A stretch of DNA of 64,000 nucleotides, taken from NCBI GenBank assembly GCA_016711485.1, contig JADJSX010000006.1:854001-918000 (forward strand). The letters are read 5' to 3'. This DNA comes from Leptospiraceae bacterium (lineage in GTDB: Bacteria > Spirochaetota > Leptospiria > Leptospirales > Leptospiraceae). Made by a program: the position numbers and the translations under genes. A model generated the notes under the pieces. It worked only from the letters and a program-made list of their open reading frames with translations. It ran no database searches and had not been told where the DNA came from. Of the stretch, positions 26,240-34,550 are shown piece by piece (the first letter of the stretch is position 1; each line of letters starts with the position of its first letter).

Positions 26240-27183
26240 ATCATAAAGTTTATATACGTGTTCCGGGAACCTCCGCTAATATGGGACCCGGGTTTGATTT
26301 ACTCGGAATGGCACTAAAAATTTACAATGAGTTTTATTTTACAATAGATGCACATTCTAACTACACAACTCTAAGAGTGGATAATACTCCTTTGCCTTTT
26401 TCTGGAAAAGAAGACTTACTTCGAGAAGGCTATAATAAATACTTTGGATTATTTTTGCCTAAAACAACTCCTGTAGCGTATAACGTTAAAATGGACTTGA
26501 ACCTTCCTTTCAAAGGAGGACTTGGTTCTAGTGCGAGTGCGCTTGTGGCCGGTTTTGCGTTAGGAAACTTTCTACACAAAAAACATTTTTCCAAAAAATT
26601 TCCAGTGCCTAACTTAGAAAAGATTTTATATCAACTTGCAATGATTGAAGGGCATCCAGATAATACAACTCCTGCACTCATTGGTGGATTTGTATTTTCT
26701 TATTTTCACGAAGGGAAATTAATCTATTTTAAAGAAAAATTTCCAAACTCTGTTTCATTGTTTTTATTTATTCCTCAAATAGAAGTTTCAACTAACGATT
26801 CAAGAAAAAAACTACCGGAAGTTTATCCAACAGAAGATTTGATTTTTAATATGAGTCGAATCGCTACTTGGTTACAATTTTTTAAAACAAAAGAATTTTT
26901 TCATCTAGAACGTGCTGTGGAGGATAAGATACATACCCCGTATAGAATAAAGCCACTCCCCCTACTCGAATCCGTTCGCGATTTAGCAAAAAAACTTGGA
27001 GCTACTTTTACCCTTTCGGGTAGTGGTCCAAGTATGCTAATTTTTTCCGAAAAAAAAGACGAAAAAAAATTTCTAGAAAAATTTCAATTCGAACTTTCAA
27101 AAAAGAAAAATTCCAATATTGCCTACACCATTCATAAAATAGAACCGGATAATAGTGGTTTAACTCTGAAGGAAACTAAATAG
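26236..27183 (+). CDS. thrB: Homoserine kinase
   Basis: Phosphorylates homoserine, the branch to threonine. The 315-residue GHMP kinase has PGTSANMGPGFDLLGMAL at the start, the ATP loop PFKGGLGSSASALVAG (about 91-106), EGHPDNTTPALIGG and the C-terminal TLSGSGPSMLIF. Overlaps pth by 4 bp. Together with cimA just upstream and metY/metX further on, the window holds pieces of aspartate-family and branched-chain amino acid synthesis. Confidence 0.93.
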   Translation: MNHKVYIRVPGTSANMGPGFDLLGMALKIYNEFYFTIDAHSNYTTLRVDNTPLPFSGKEDLLREGYNKYFGLFLPKTTPVAYNVKMDLNLPFKGGLGSSASALVAGFALGNFLHKKHFSKKFPVPNLEKILYQLAMIEGHPDNTTPALIGGFVFSYFHEGKLIYFKEKFPNSVSLFLFIPQIEVSTNDSRKKLPEVYPTEDLIFNMSRIATWLQFFKTKEFFHLERAVEDKIHTPYRIKPLPLLESVRDLAKKLGATFTLSGSGPSMLIFSEKKDEKKFLEKFQFELSKKKNSNIAYTIHKIEPDNSGLTLKETK

Positions 27184-27295
27184 CTCACCTAATTAAAATT
27201 ACACAGTAAAACGATTTCACACCTACCTGTTTTCTACACAACTTTGCGTAAGTGAAAAATCGATTTCGTTCTACTAAAAAATCCGTCCCCGGGGT

Positions 27296-27367
27296 AAAAT
27301 TTATTGCGTTCCAATAAAGAGTTCGAACATCGAGTGAATTTATTACAGATTCACTGCAATAAATTTT
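27296..27367. terminator. Nested stem-loop between convergent genes
   Basis: Outer arms AAAATTTATTGC (27296-27307) and GCAATAAATTTT (27356-27367) are perfect over 12 bp. Inside and abutting the right arm is a second hairpin AGTGAAT/ATTCACT (27333-27339 and 27349-27355). It is located between thrB and the convergent PagL-like gene, so it may be a two-way terminator, but the 48-base interior is unusually structured for that. Confidence 0.5.
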
Positions 27368-27402
27368 CTACCGATATGATGCAATACTCATAAAAAATCC
27401 AG

Positions 27403-28044
27403 TTACAACGAAAGTTTAACCCCATACACTAAAAAATTAGACCCGCAAGGAGGGTCTGGTGGACAATACGTTCCCCAAATTCCAGATCTGTGATGGATTC
27501 GCACAAATATGCGCGGATAATGGCTAACTTCTGGAAAACCATAATCAAATTCAACCATTAGAAAATTGAGTAACGATCTTGATTGAATATCATAAAACGA
27601 AAATGCACCTCGATCAAATCCTTTTTTTACATTTTCTAAAATTGGATTTTGGCTCGCCCAAGAAAGTCCTTCAGCTAAAGCAAAACTCATTGGCGAAGAA
27701 AATATATTATGGATTCGAGCTATAAAAAGTCCGTCTACTTCTACATGATTCATAACGCCGGTGTGTTTACCAATTAATGCTTCCGCCTCAAAATTTAAGA
27801 ATGCAATTTTTGTTTGCAACGAACGGTTAATTCCAACTACCCCAATGAACGATCTTTTATAAGCAATGTCGCCATAAAGCGAAATCGGTAATAAATCAGA
27901 ATTAACATAAGGTCCGCCGTAAAACAAAATATTATAGGCAGACTTTTTTGGTAAATCATCCGAAGATAATCCAAATACAAATAAATTCCAGATTAAAAAC
28001 GACTGAAAGAAAGTATTTTTGTAAATTTTTTTAATTTTTTTCAA
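27403..28044 (-). CDS. Outer membrane PagL-like (lipid A deacylase fold) protein
   Basis: About 213 residues. A basic start and hydrophobic signal (KKIYKNTFFQSFLIWNLFVF) lead to a beta-barrel-like sequence of alternating residues ending in a short Ser-Leu. The near-C-terminal IHHRSG carries the His-x-Ser arrangement of the PagL catalytic dyad, followed by GSNFLVYGVKLSL, as in acyloxyacyl hydrolase/PagL families. It might remove an acyl chain from lipid A in the outer membrane. The longest frame begins at 28113 deep inside the upstream gene; I prefer the TTG at 28044, right before the signal peptide, giving 14 bp overlap. Two Cys (TYCPPDPPC) are unusual for a barrel. Moderate confidence. Confidence 0.55.
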   Translation of the reverse strand: MKKIKKIYKNTFFQSFLIWNLFVFGLSSDDLPKKSAYNILFYGGPYVNSDLLPISLYGDIAYKRSFIGVVGINRSLQTKIAFLNFEAEALIGKHTGVMNHVEVDGLFIARIHNIFSSPMSFALAEGLSWASQNPILENVKKGFDRGAFSFYDIQSRSLLNFLMVEFDYGFPEVSHYPRIFVRIHHRSGIWGTYCPPDPPCGSNFLVYGVKLSL

Positions 28045-28456
28045 CTTTCGTAATCTTACAAGTGTGAGTAATGAACGTAAACCCACCGTCAGGAGAAGGC
28101 ATATTGGGATCACTAGGCGTGCTATTTTTACTTTTTGAGTCTAGAATTGTATAAAATATTTTTGCACTTGAATCTGGATTTCCACCCGCTTTTTTAAATT
28201 CTTTTAAAGAAAAAATATATTTATTGTATATGCTTGTTTGACGCATAGAGTCCGGATCATAAATAAGTTTATCCTTTTCCTTTTCAAAACTCCATCCCTG
28301 CCCTAATTCATTTGAATCAAAAACAACAAACTCCGAAGCAATATTTGTTTCTTTAAGTTGTTTTATTTTTTTTGTCTTCTTTCTTAGATTAGTATCCTCT
28401 TGAGCTACTACAGTATAACTAAAAAAAGAAAATATTAGTATTATTAAAACTTTCAT
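28031..28456 (-). CDS. Secreted hypothetical protein
   Basis: A 141-residue exported protein with signal peptide MKVLIILIFSFFSYTVVAQ, cleaved probably after VAQ. The mature part is polar with a Lys-rich start and SPDGGFTFITHTC near the end; I recognise no family. The ATG at 28456 is preferred over GTG at 28480 since AAGGAAT lies about ten bases before it. It overlaps the PagL-like gene and is probably translated with it, suggesting an envelope role. Confidence 0.7.
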   Translation of the reverse strand: MKVLIILIFSFFSYTVVAQEDTNLRKKTKKIKQLKETNIASEFVVFDSNELGQGWSFEKEKDKLIYDPDSMRQTSIYNKYIFSLKEFKKAGGNPDSSAKIFYTILDSKSKNSTPSDPNMPSPDGGFTFITHTCKITKVEKN

Positions 28457-28587
28457 AATTGTATTCCTTTTTTTTTTCACAAATTTTTTATTCCTTACCT
28501 TTACTTAGTATAGTTATTTATATCCTCTTTTTTTCAACTAAAACAAATTGGATTGTGCCTGTCCCGACTTAGGTAGAAATAGAATTT

Positions 28588-28792
28588 AATTACTCACCTT
28601 ACATTATCATTTCTTTCTTAAAAAGAAATGATTGAGTTTGGGTGATCCAAACGTTCGAAAGAAGTTGGCACCTAGCGGTGGGCTTCCTGCCGGAGGCTAT
28701 TGATTTTATTAATTCATTAGTATTTTCTAATATTTTTAAATTATATTTCATTTTCGTAATTTTCCGATTTTGCGTAACATCAGTTAATTAGT
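28588..28792. repeat. Dispersed repeat family A, copy 1
   Basis: About 205 bp with imperfect terminal inverted repeats (left ttaattactcacctta; right tgcgtaacatcagttaatta). The right two thirds, from ggcacctagcggtg to the right end, match the copy at 39174-39354 (opposite orientation) at about 85-90 percent by eye. An internal hairpin TCATTTCTTT/AAAGAAATGA is near the left end. The stretch 28457-29144 around it contains no gene; apart from the repeat it holds the pyk terminator region and AT-rich filler. Confidence 0.75.
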
Positions 28793-29035
28793 TTTAAAGA
28801 ATGATTTCCAAATCTGCCAAGCATAGTTTGGTATTTACTTTTCTAATGAATAAAAGGGTTTGATTTGTAACCCAATCCTTTGCGCTGACTCTACACTTTT
28901 TAGCGTAAAGTTAGTTATTAGAAAAAATTTTTAAGATATTCACTCGTTTTATAGAATTTTGTATTTTCTTAAAATTTAGTGAATATTTCTATAATTTAGC
29001 GCTCTAAGAGTCTGCCTGAAAAAGTTATTACAGAC

Positions 29036-29079
29036 TCTTGGAAGAGTTTATTTTATTAATAAAATAAACTCTTCCAAGA
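29036..29079 (-). terminator. 44-bp perfect palindrome downstream of pyk
   Basis: Every base from 29036 to 29079 pairs with its mirror position around 29057/29058; each arm starts TCTTGGAAGAGTTTATTTTA. Read on the minus strand it follows the pyk stop by 65 bp and is succeeded by a short T-run (ctttttc), so it can serve as terminator. Its left end also pairs with AAGAGTCTG at about 29005-29013, which makes an alternative hairpin with CAGACTCTT (29031-29039). Confidence 0.7.
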
Positions 29080-29144
29080 CACGCTCTAAGAAAATAAGGT
29101 GTATTATTCCTAAATCAAAACAAACCTTGAATGAATTGTAAAAC

Positions 29145-30575
29145 TTACTTAAAATGGTAAATTTGCACAAAATCAACAGTATTCGCTTCTCCTCCTGGAG
29201 TACCGGAAAGAATTACAACTTTGTCGCCTGTTTTTAATATTCCTTCTTTCGAAAGTTTTTCTTGCATATAGTTAATCATATCTGTAAATTTATCCATGAT
29301 AGGAATATTAAAGGGATACACACCTCGGAGTAATTTCATTTTACGCGCAGTCAATAAAAAAGGAGTAAAAGAAAAAATAGGCACCTGAGGTCTAAATTGA
29401 GCGGCAACTCTAGCGGAAAGTCCACTTCTTGTAAAATTCACAATTCCTTTTGCTCCAATAGAATCAGAAATTTGTTCTGCCGCAGTTCCGAGAGCTACAC
29501 GTTCCGTTGCGTCTGTTGGTCGATTGGTTCTTCGATGAATTTCATAATTTGAATAGATAGTTTCTGCTTCATGAATAATTTTACTCATAATTGATACTGA
29601 CTCTAGCGGATATTTACCACTAGCCGATTCTGCAGAAAGCATCACTGCATCTGTTCCGTCTAACACAGCATTTGCCACATCACTCGCTTCTGCTCTTGTA
29701 GGTCTTGGATTATCAATCATAGACTCTAACATTTGCGTAGCGGTTATCACTGGTTTGCCAAGTAAATTCATTTTTCGAATTAATTCTTTTTGAATGATAG
29801 GAACTCTTTCTGTATCCAATTCAACGCCCATGTCACCGCGTGCAATCATAATTCCATCACAAGCTTCTATGATTTCATCTATGTTTTTAATTGCTTCGGG
29901 ACGTTCTATTTTTGCTATGAGTCCTGTAAATGTGCCGTGCATGTATTGTCTTGCGATTTCTAAATCCGATGCCCTTCTTACAAAACTTAACGCAATATAA
30001 TCCACACCAAGCGATAGAGCAAATTTTAAATCTTCAATGTCTTTTTCGGAAAGTGCAGGAGCGGTTACAGGTGTACCGGGAAGATTAATACCTTTGTTGT
30101 CCTTAATGGTTCCCCCAACGATTACTTCTAATAATGCTCGCTCTGCTTCCTTTGAAACTACAGTGAGTAAGATTTTTCCGTCATCAATTAAAACTTTATG
30201 GCCAACATCAATATCAGAAATTAAACTTTTATAAGTTGTACTAATCTCTTCTTTTGTTCCAAGAAAATCATTCTTTGTGTTGATGTAAATTTTGTCCCCA
30301 GTATGAACATCGAAAGGACCATCTTTCATTTTTCCTGTTCGAATTTTAGGACCCTGTAAATCCGCTAAAATTCCAAGTGGTCTACCAGATCTCTGTTCAC
30401 AGATTCTTAGGGTATCGAAGACTTTTTTATGCGTAGAGTGATCGGAATGGGAAAAATTCATCCTAGCCACATCCATACCAGCATCAATTAAATCAGAAAT
30501 CATTTTTTCACTAGCAGAAGCGGGTCCAATTGTGCAAACTATCTTAGTTTTTTTGTTCATAAAGTTCATATTCAT
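29145..30575 (-). CDS. pyk: Pyruvate kinase
   Basis: Last step of glycolysis: phosphoenolpyruvate plus ADP to pyruvate plus ATP. The 476-residue protein has KTKIVCTIGPAS at the start, the ARMNFSH motif, the IAKIERPEAI catalytic Lys-Glu segment, GDMGVEL, and ATQMLESM, with the C-terminal allosteric domain complete (FTRSGLSAR, LSGTPGG). First ATG at 30575 follows AGGAAAC at 12 bases; two other Met codons at residues 3 and 6 are close. Monocistronic, ended by the large palindrome. Confidence 0.97.
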   Translation of the reverse strand: MNMNFMNKKTKIVCTIGPASASEKMISDLIDAGMDVARMNFSHSDHSTHKKVFDTLRICEQRSGRPLGILADLQGPKIRTGKMKDGPFDVHTGDKIYINTKNDFLGTKEEISTTYKSLISDIDVGHKVLIDDGKILLTVVSKEAERALLEVIVGGTIKDNKGINLPGTPVTAPALSEKDIEDLKFALSLGVDYIALSFVRRASDLEIARQYMHGTFTGLIAKIERPEAIKNIDEIIEACDGIMIARGDMGVELDTERVPIIQKELIRKMNLLGKPVITATQMLESMIDNPRPTRAEASDVANAVLDGTDAVMLSAESASGKYPLESVSIMSKIIHEAETIYSNYEIHRRTNRPTDATERVALGTAAEQISDSIGAKGIVNFTRSGLSARVAAQFRPQVPIFSFTPFLLTARKMKLLRGVYPFNIPIMDKFTDMINYMQEKLSKEGILKTGDKVVILSGTPGGEANTVDFVQIYHFK

Positions 30576-30808
30576 AATCAGTATTTAAGTTTCCTAAGAG
30601 TTTTTGTCACCTACAATTATTTTTGAGAAGGGAGAAATATTACACCAATGTCGCTTCTTGAGTCTTTCCATAATGGTCTGCCCGACTTCTTACACAACGA
30701 TAAAGTAGAATCCCCAATCCCCTACCTACATATCCCCGTTGCGATACAAAGTATCACCCAAGCTAAGTCTTCTAAATAGGGATTTTATACAAGTGAAGTC
30801 CAATCTCG

Positions 30809-31672
30809 TCAATTGTTTGTAGAGAAATTGTAGTCCGATGGAACAGTATCATACTGTAGACTTTTGAATTTTCGTGCTATGACAGGGGCATACATTGAGT
30901 AACCTGCGTCGTTTGGGTGAACGTCATCCGCCATAAGGTTGATATTGTCAAAAATTCCGCGAGTAATTCCGGTTCCCAACTCCACAAGTCCGTTTGTCAA
31001 AACGCACGATCCCGTCACTAAATCCACTTTACGCACTGCTTCGGTCCCACACAATCTTTCTAGTAGGTCGCCATTCTTTATCTCGTTTTTAACCACATTC
31101 TCAGCTTTCAAAGAATGATAGCCCATGAGTAGAACGGTTCGACCGTTCTTTTGAAAACTTGCCACCATCTTACCCAAATTATTCAAAATCGAATTGTTCA
31201 CATAATGTGCCCAATGTGGGTTGAGGGAGAGAATGGAAAGGTATCTAAAATCGTTTCCACCAATTTCCATCCAAACTCGGTGAGGTGCTGTATCACGAAA
31301 GGTTTTTGCATTTTTACTGCTTAGGTCACTTAAGCAGTTTTGAACGGAGTTGACAAAAAAGCCCGCAGCGTTACCCGAAATTGCTGTGTTAAGAACATGC
31401 CAATTAGGCATACCTTGCGGTGCTGGATTCTTTAAAAAATACTCCCAAGACTTGTTCTTCACGCCGTCGCCTATCGTAGCATTGGGTTCAGGAGAAGCGG
31501 CTAATAGTGCTCCGACGGAATCACCGACTAGGAGTATGTGATGAGGTCCTGGCTGACCAGAACATCGCTTATCGCACTTTTCCCAAGCACTCTATGCTCC
31601 CGCTTCGACGAAGAACGTTAAATCCGGCCAACCTGGACCGCAGTCTATAGGATTTGGTTTCGATTTCTGGAT
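30809..31672 (-). pseudogene. SGNH/GDSL hydrolase broken by an in-frame TAG
   Basis: Catalytic blocks of an SGNH esterase lie in one frame: block I HHILLVGDSVGALL, block III IGGNDF, and block V DDVHPNDAGYSMY with the Asp-His pair. A frame beginning at GTG 31462 would exclude block I, so it is not a real gene start. Upstream the same frame continues as CGPGWPDLTFFVEAGA, a TAG at 31594-31592, then SAWEKCDKRCSGQPGP. There is no ATG, GTG or TTG between TAG and block I, and a TGA closes the frame at 31675. The gene thus lacks a start and carries a nonsense codon. GC is clearly higher than in the neighbours (for example 31440-31600), which suggests foreign origin. Substrate unknown. Confidence 0.72.
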
Positions 31673-32140
31673 TCATGTATTATCCCCCTGTTTTCATAAC
31701 GACGGCAGTATTCATTGTAAGTTAACCTAGTTTACTTGCCAAGGACATTTTTTACATTTTACCCCAGATTCTACTAATGTATAATTCATTCCACCTTCTT
31801 TGGTCGGAAATGTAAAATAGAGGAGATAGAGGGATTTAAAATTTTACGTCCTCCTTTTTAATTATTTAACTCTGGAGAATAATCAATAAATAGGGCGGAA
31901 CTTATCGAACTCATGGACTTTTTGCTCAAAATTACCGATAAATTTTCCCTCTAAATCTGGGAAATCTATCCAATCTAATCTTAGCACAAAAATAGCTTAT
32001 TTTTCATAAATTTACATTGACTAGTCGAACAAACATTATATAGTACCAATTTGCAACTTATGTTACATAGACGGTTTAGTAAATGAGACGAACCTTCGAT
32101 AGTAATATAAGTTAGGATAAAAAGTAAGGATCTATTCTGT
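31673..32140. other. Intergenic region with remnants of small minus-strand genes
   Basis: No intact gene. Two protein-like fragments are on the minus strand: GTG 31987 to TGA 31883 (34 residues, LDWIDFPDLEGKFIGNFEQK inside) and ATG 31789 to TAG 31727 (20 residues, ending VKCKKCPWQVN with a CxxC). Between them a consensus aaaggagg at about 31850-31858 has no ATG, GTG or TTG at a usable distance, only ATT. The region looks like decayed coding sequence. A promoter for the plus-strand gene at 32141 should lie in 32050-32135. Confidence 0.35.
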
Positions 32141-32416
32141 ATGGAATGGGAAAAAATTTTAAGAGACGCAGTAAAAGACAATACAATCAAAGAATTGTAT
32201 CTAAGAAAAGTGCCTTCCCTAAAAACTTGTGAAGACTGGAAACAAGTAAAAGAGGTAGGGTTGGTGGATCACAAAACGAAATATGCACATTATAAAGGTG
32301 GGTTGGTAAAATATGGGGATAGACTTTATTTTGTACTAGACCAGAGATTGGAAGCGATAGCACCTTTCAGAGCCTGGAACTTTAAATCAAAAATTAAAGT
32401 CACAGACCCTGAGTAG
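32141..32416 (+). CDS. Conserved-looking small hypothetical protein
   Basis: A 91-residue cytoplasmic protein that I do not recognise: MEWEKILRDAVKDNTIKELY, then YAHYKGGLVKYGDRLYFVL and a C-terminal basic end. There is no membrane segment, Cys pair or known motif. Composition is normal for a folded protein (Trp, Tyr and Gly well placed). Start at 32141 is the only ATG; a weak AAGGA is ten bases upstream. It converges with the large gene at 32422 and shares the terminator at 32424-32447. Confidence 0.65.
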   Translation: MEWEKILRDAVKDNTIKELYLRKVPSLKTCEDWKQVKEVGLVDHKTKYAHYKGGLVKYGDRLYFVLDQRLEAIAPFRAWNFKSKIKVTDPE

Positions 32417-32421
32417 GACTT

Positions 32422-34494
32422 TTACCTGATTAACTTTATAATCAGGTTTAGTTTTTCCGAGATTTGAATTACGTCCTGAATTTTGGTTTTATCAATTAAA
32501 ATTGCTTCAGGGCTAATTTCTTCCAAAACAATCTTTTTACCTTTAATTTGACCAAGTAGTAACTCCATTACATGTGGATCATAAGTTTTTAATAGCACAC
32601 AATCTTCCGTAACCACTACTATAGGTAGATTTTTTCCCCAATCATCAAATAAGAAAATCAAGTTTTGAGCGAGGTCTGCTTTACTTGAATCCTTCAGGAA
32701 TTGAATGAACAAGTTTGGATCATAACCAAGCAAAATTCCATTCTGAAATGAATCCTTCGATAGAGCAAATGTATAAACTCGATCGTAATCCTTTAACTCA
32801 GTAAATACTTTAAGTAAATGAATTCCGTGCAAAGAACATTTTTCAGGAAATGCAATTATGCTAAAATCGGCATTGATTGTAATTCCTCCCTTCTCAGTGT
32901 TCTTGGGAACTGGTCTGGATTGAAAATAGTATTTTCCTAAATCAGAGAGAACTAAAAATCTGGAAGGATATTCTACTTCCAAAAGTCCGAATAGATGTAG
33001 ATAAAAAATTGCACTGATAATTTCTTTTCTTAAATCTAATAAATCCGATTCAAAATTTTTGATTTTAAATCCAGGTGCTAATACTAAGTTTTCTCTTACT
33101 ACATTGGAAAAAATTACAGATGTATTCACTTTTCCCATATTGAGGATTATTTGAACACATTTGTCTAATATCGGTTTATCGTAAAAAGGAACTTCGATAG
33201 CAGAAAAAACTTCCGGTGGATTAAATCTTTTAGAACGGACTTCGTTGGCTTCATGAATTACGATATTCATTAATTCAAAAATGTCTTTTTTCTGAAATTC
33301 GTCAATTTCACCAGTTAATACAATATTTTCCCCTTTGATATCGACTAGGTTTAGAATTTTTAAAATAGGTAAAATCAATTCAATTTGATATACTTGTCCT
33401 TTCTCTGGAAAAATATCAATATCTGGTTTTAGCAAATCTTGTTCTGTACGTTTGTTATCTGCTTGTTTAATTTTTCCAGATTTTGCAAGACTAAGTCCTT
33501 TTCTGGAAATAAAAGATATCATCTTTTTAATATTCAAAAAGAAATCTAAATCATTCTTTGCTATTTTTTCTTGTTTTTGTTTCGTACCTTTTTTTACAGA
33601 AGGTAAAAGAGTATGAACTTGAATATAATTCAGAACTTCTTTGGGAATCGTAATGATACGAATGAATTTTTCATCCATATAGTATGTGTCGAATACTAAA
33701 CATTTTGCGGTTAAATCAGGAATAATTTGTTCGAACTTTTCACGGTTTACACTAATATAATTTCGAACTACTTCTGCCTCAATGACACCACCATGTGTAT
33801 ACACGTAGAGTAAAACGTCTCTTTCAATTTCGCTCAATGACTGGATACAAATTCCAATCCCTTCTTCCGAAATTGCAAACTTCGCAAACTCATCAATGGA
33901 TTCTATTTTCTTGAATCCTAACGCTTTTACCCATTCGCTCGAAATATGATCGACCGGTAATTTATGTAAATACTTGTCTAAGGATAATTTAAATTTTTCC
34001 CCTTTTGCGTTTACATCTAATTTGATTAGGTCTGCGATTTCTTGGTAAGCATGGTATTTATCCAGATTGTTTGTTAAACGCTCTCGATTTTTTCTTTGGT
34101 ATACCAGACTATATTTCCTGAGTACCCCTAATTCTGTTTCTGCATTGATAGGATGAAGGGAGGTTTTTCGAACAATCTCTCCAAGTGTCTGCACATTTTT
34201 GTTTTTAAGAATTAGAGAGAATATATTTACTTGAATGGGAGTGAGCTTTTCGAGTATCGACTTTAAATAGAATTCTTCTTGAAATGCGGAATAGAGTTGA
34301 TTGACAGATGTCTTTTTGTCTTTTCCGGAGAACTTATGAAGATTCCAAAGAGCTGCTACTTTTTTTAGCTCAGTGAGCTCCAGTTTTCCAAGCTCCTGAA
34401 TTAAAATGTTTTCTTTGTCCATATTTGGTATGCTTATTTTACTTCTTTTAGAAATTTCTGACAATGTTTGTGAAAAATGATATTCTGTAAACAA
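32422..34494 (-). CDS. Large protein with XPB/Ssl2-like helicase-associated region
   Basis: A 690-residue cytoplasmic protein. The C-terminal 150 residues (ITINADFSIIAFPEKCSLHG and LLGYDPNLFIQFLKDSS, VVVTEDCVLLKTYDP) resemble the domain called Helicase_C_3 that precedes the motor in XPB-like helicases. Winged-helix-like segments are likely in the middle (LTPIQVNIFSLILKNKNVQT; LSEIERDVLLYVYTHGGVIE). No Walker A or B is present, so this is not itself a helicase. It may be a DNA-associated adaptor. The start is uncertain: TTG at 34494 or ATG at 34422, neither with a strong ribosome site. Divergent from the ABC1 kinase gene. Confidence 0.65.
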   Translation of the reverse strand: MFTEYHFSQTLSEISKRSKISIPNMDKENILIQELGKLELTELKKVAALWNLHKFSGKDKKTSVNQLYSAFQEEFYLKSILEKLTPIQVNIFSLILKNKNVQTLGEIVRKTSLHPINAETELGVLRKYSLVYQRKNRERLTNNLDKYHAYQEIADLIKLDVNAKGEKFKLSLDKYLHKLPVDHISSEWVKALGFKKIESIDEFAKFAISEEGIGICIQSLSEIERDVLLYVYTHGGVIEAEVVRNYISVNREKFEQIIPDLTAKCLVFDTYYMDEKFIRIITIPKEVLNYIQVHTLLPSVKKGTKQKQEKIAKNDLDFFLNIKKMISFISRKGLSLAKSGKIKQADNKRTEQDLLKPDIDIFPEKGQVYQIELILPILKILNLVDIKGENIVLTGEIDEFQKKDIFELMNIVIHEANEVRSKRFNPPEVFSAIEVPFYDKPILDKCVQIILNMGKVNTSVIFSNVVRENLVLAPGFKIKNFESDLLDLRKEIISAIFYLHLFGLLEVEYPSRFLVLSDLGKYYFQSRPVPKNTEKGGITINADFSIIAFPEKCSLHGIHLLKVFTELKDYDRVYTFALSKDSFQNGILLGYDPNLFIQFLKDSSKADLAQNLIFLFDDWGKNLPIVVVTEDCVLLKTYDPHVMELLLGQIKGKKIVLEEISPEAILIDKTKIQDVIQISEKLNLIIKLIR
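32424..32447. terminator. Bidirectional terminator
   Basis: A 9-bp perfect stem ACCTGATTA/TAATCAGGT with loop actttа-type six bases, followed by tttagttttt on the plus strand. It overlaps the last codons of the minus-strand gene and serves the two convergent genes. Confidence 0.65.
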
Positions 34495-34550
34495 AAAATC
34501 ATCCCACCGAAATGAATTGTCAGCAAACGAAAGCCTGAAAATTTAGCTTT

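Noticed and set aside
27184..27270. Further family A repeat copy after thrB
   Set aside because: ctcaccta and tttgcgtaag at either end resemble the termini, but the interior does not align, so it is too weak to call.
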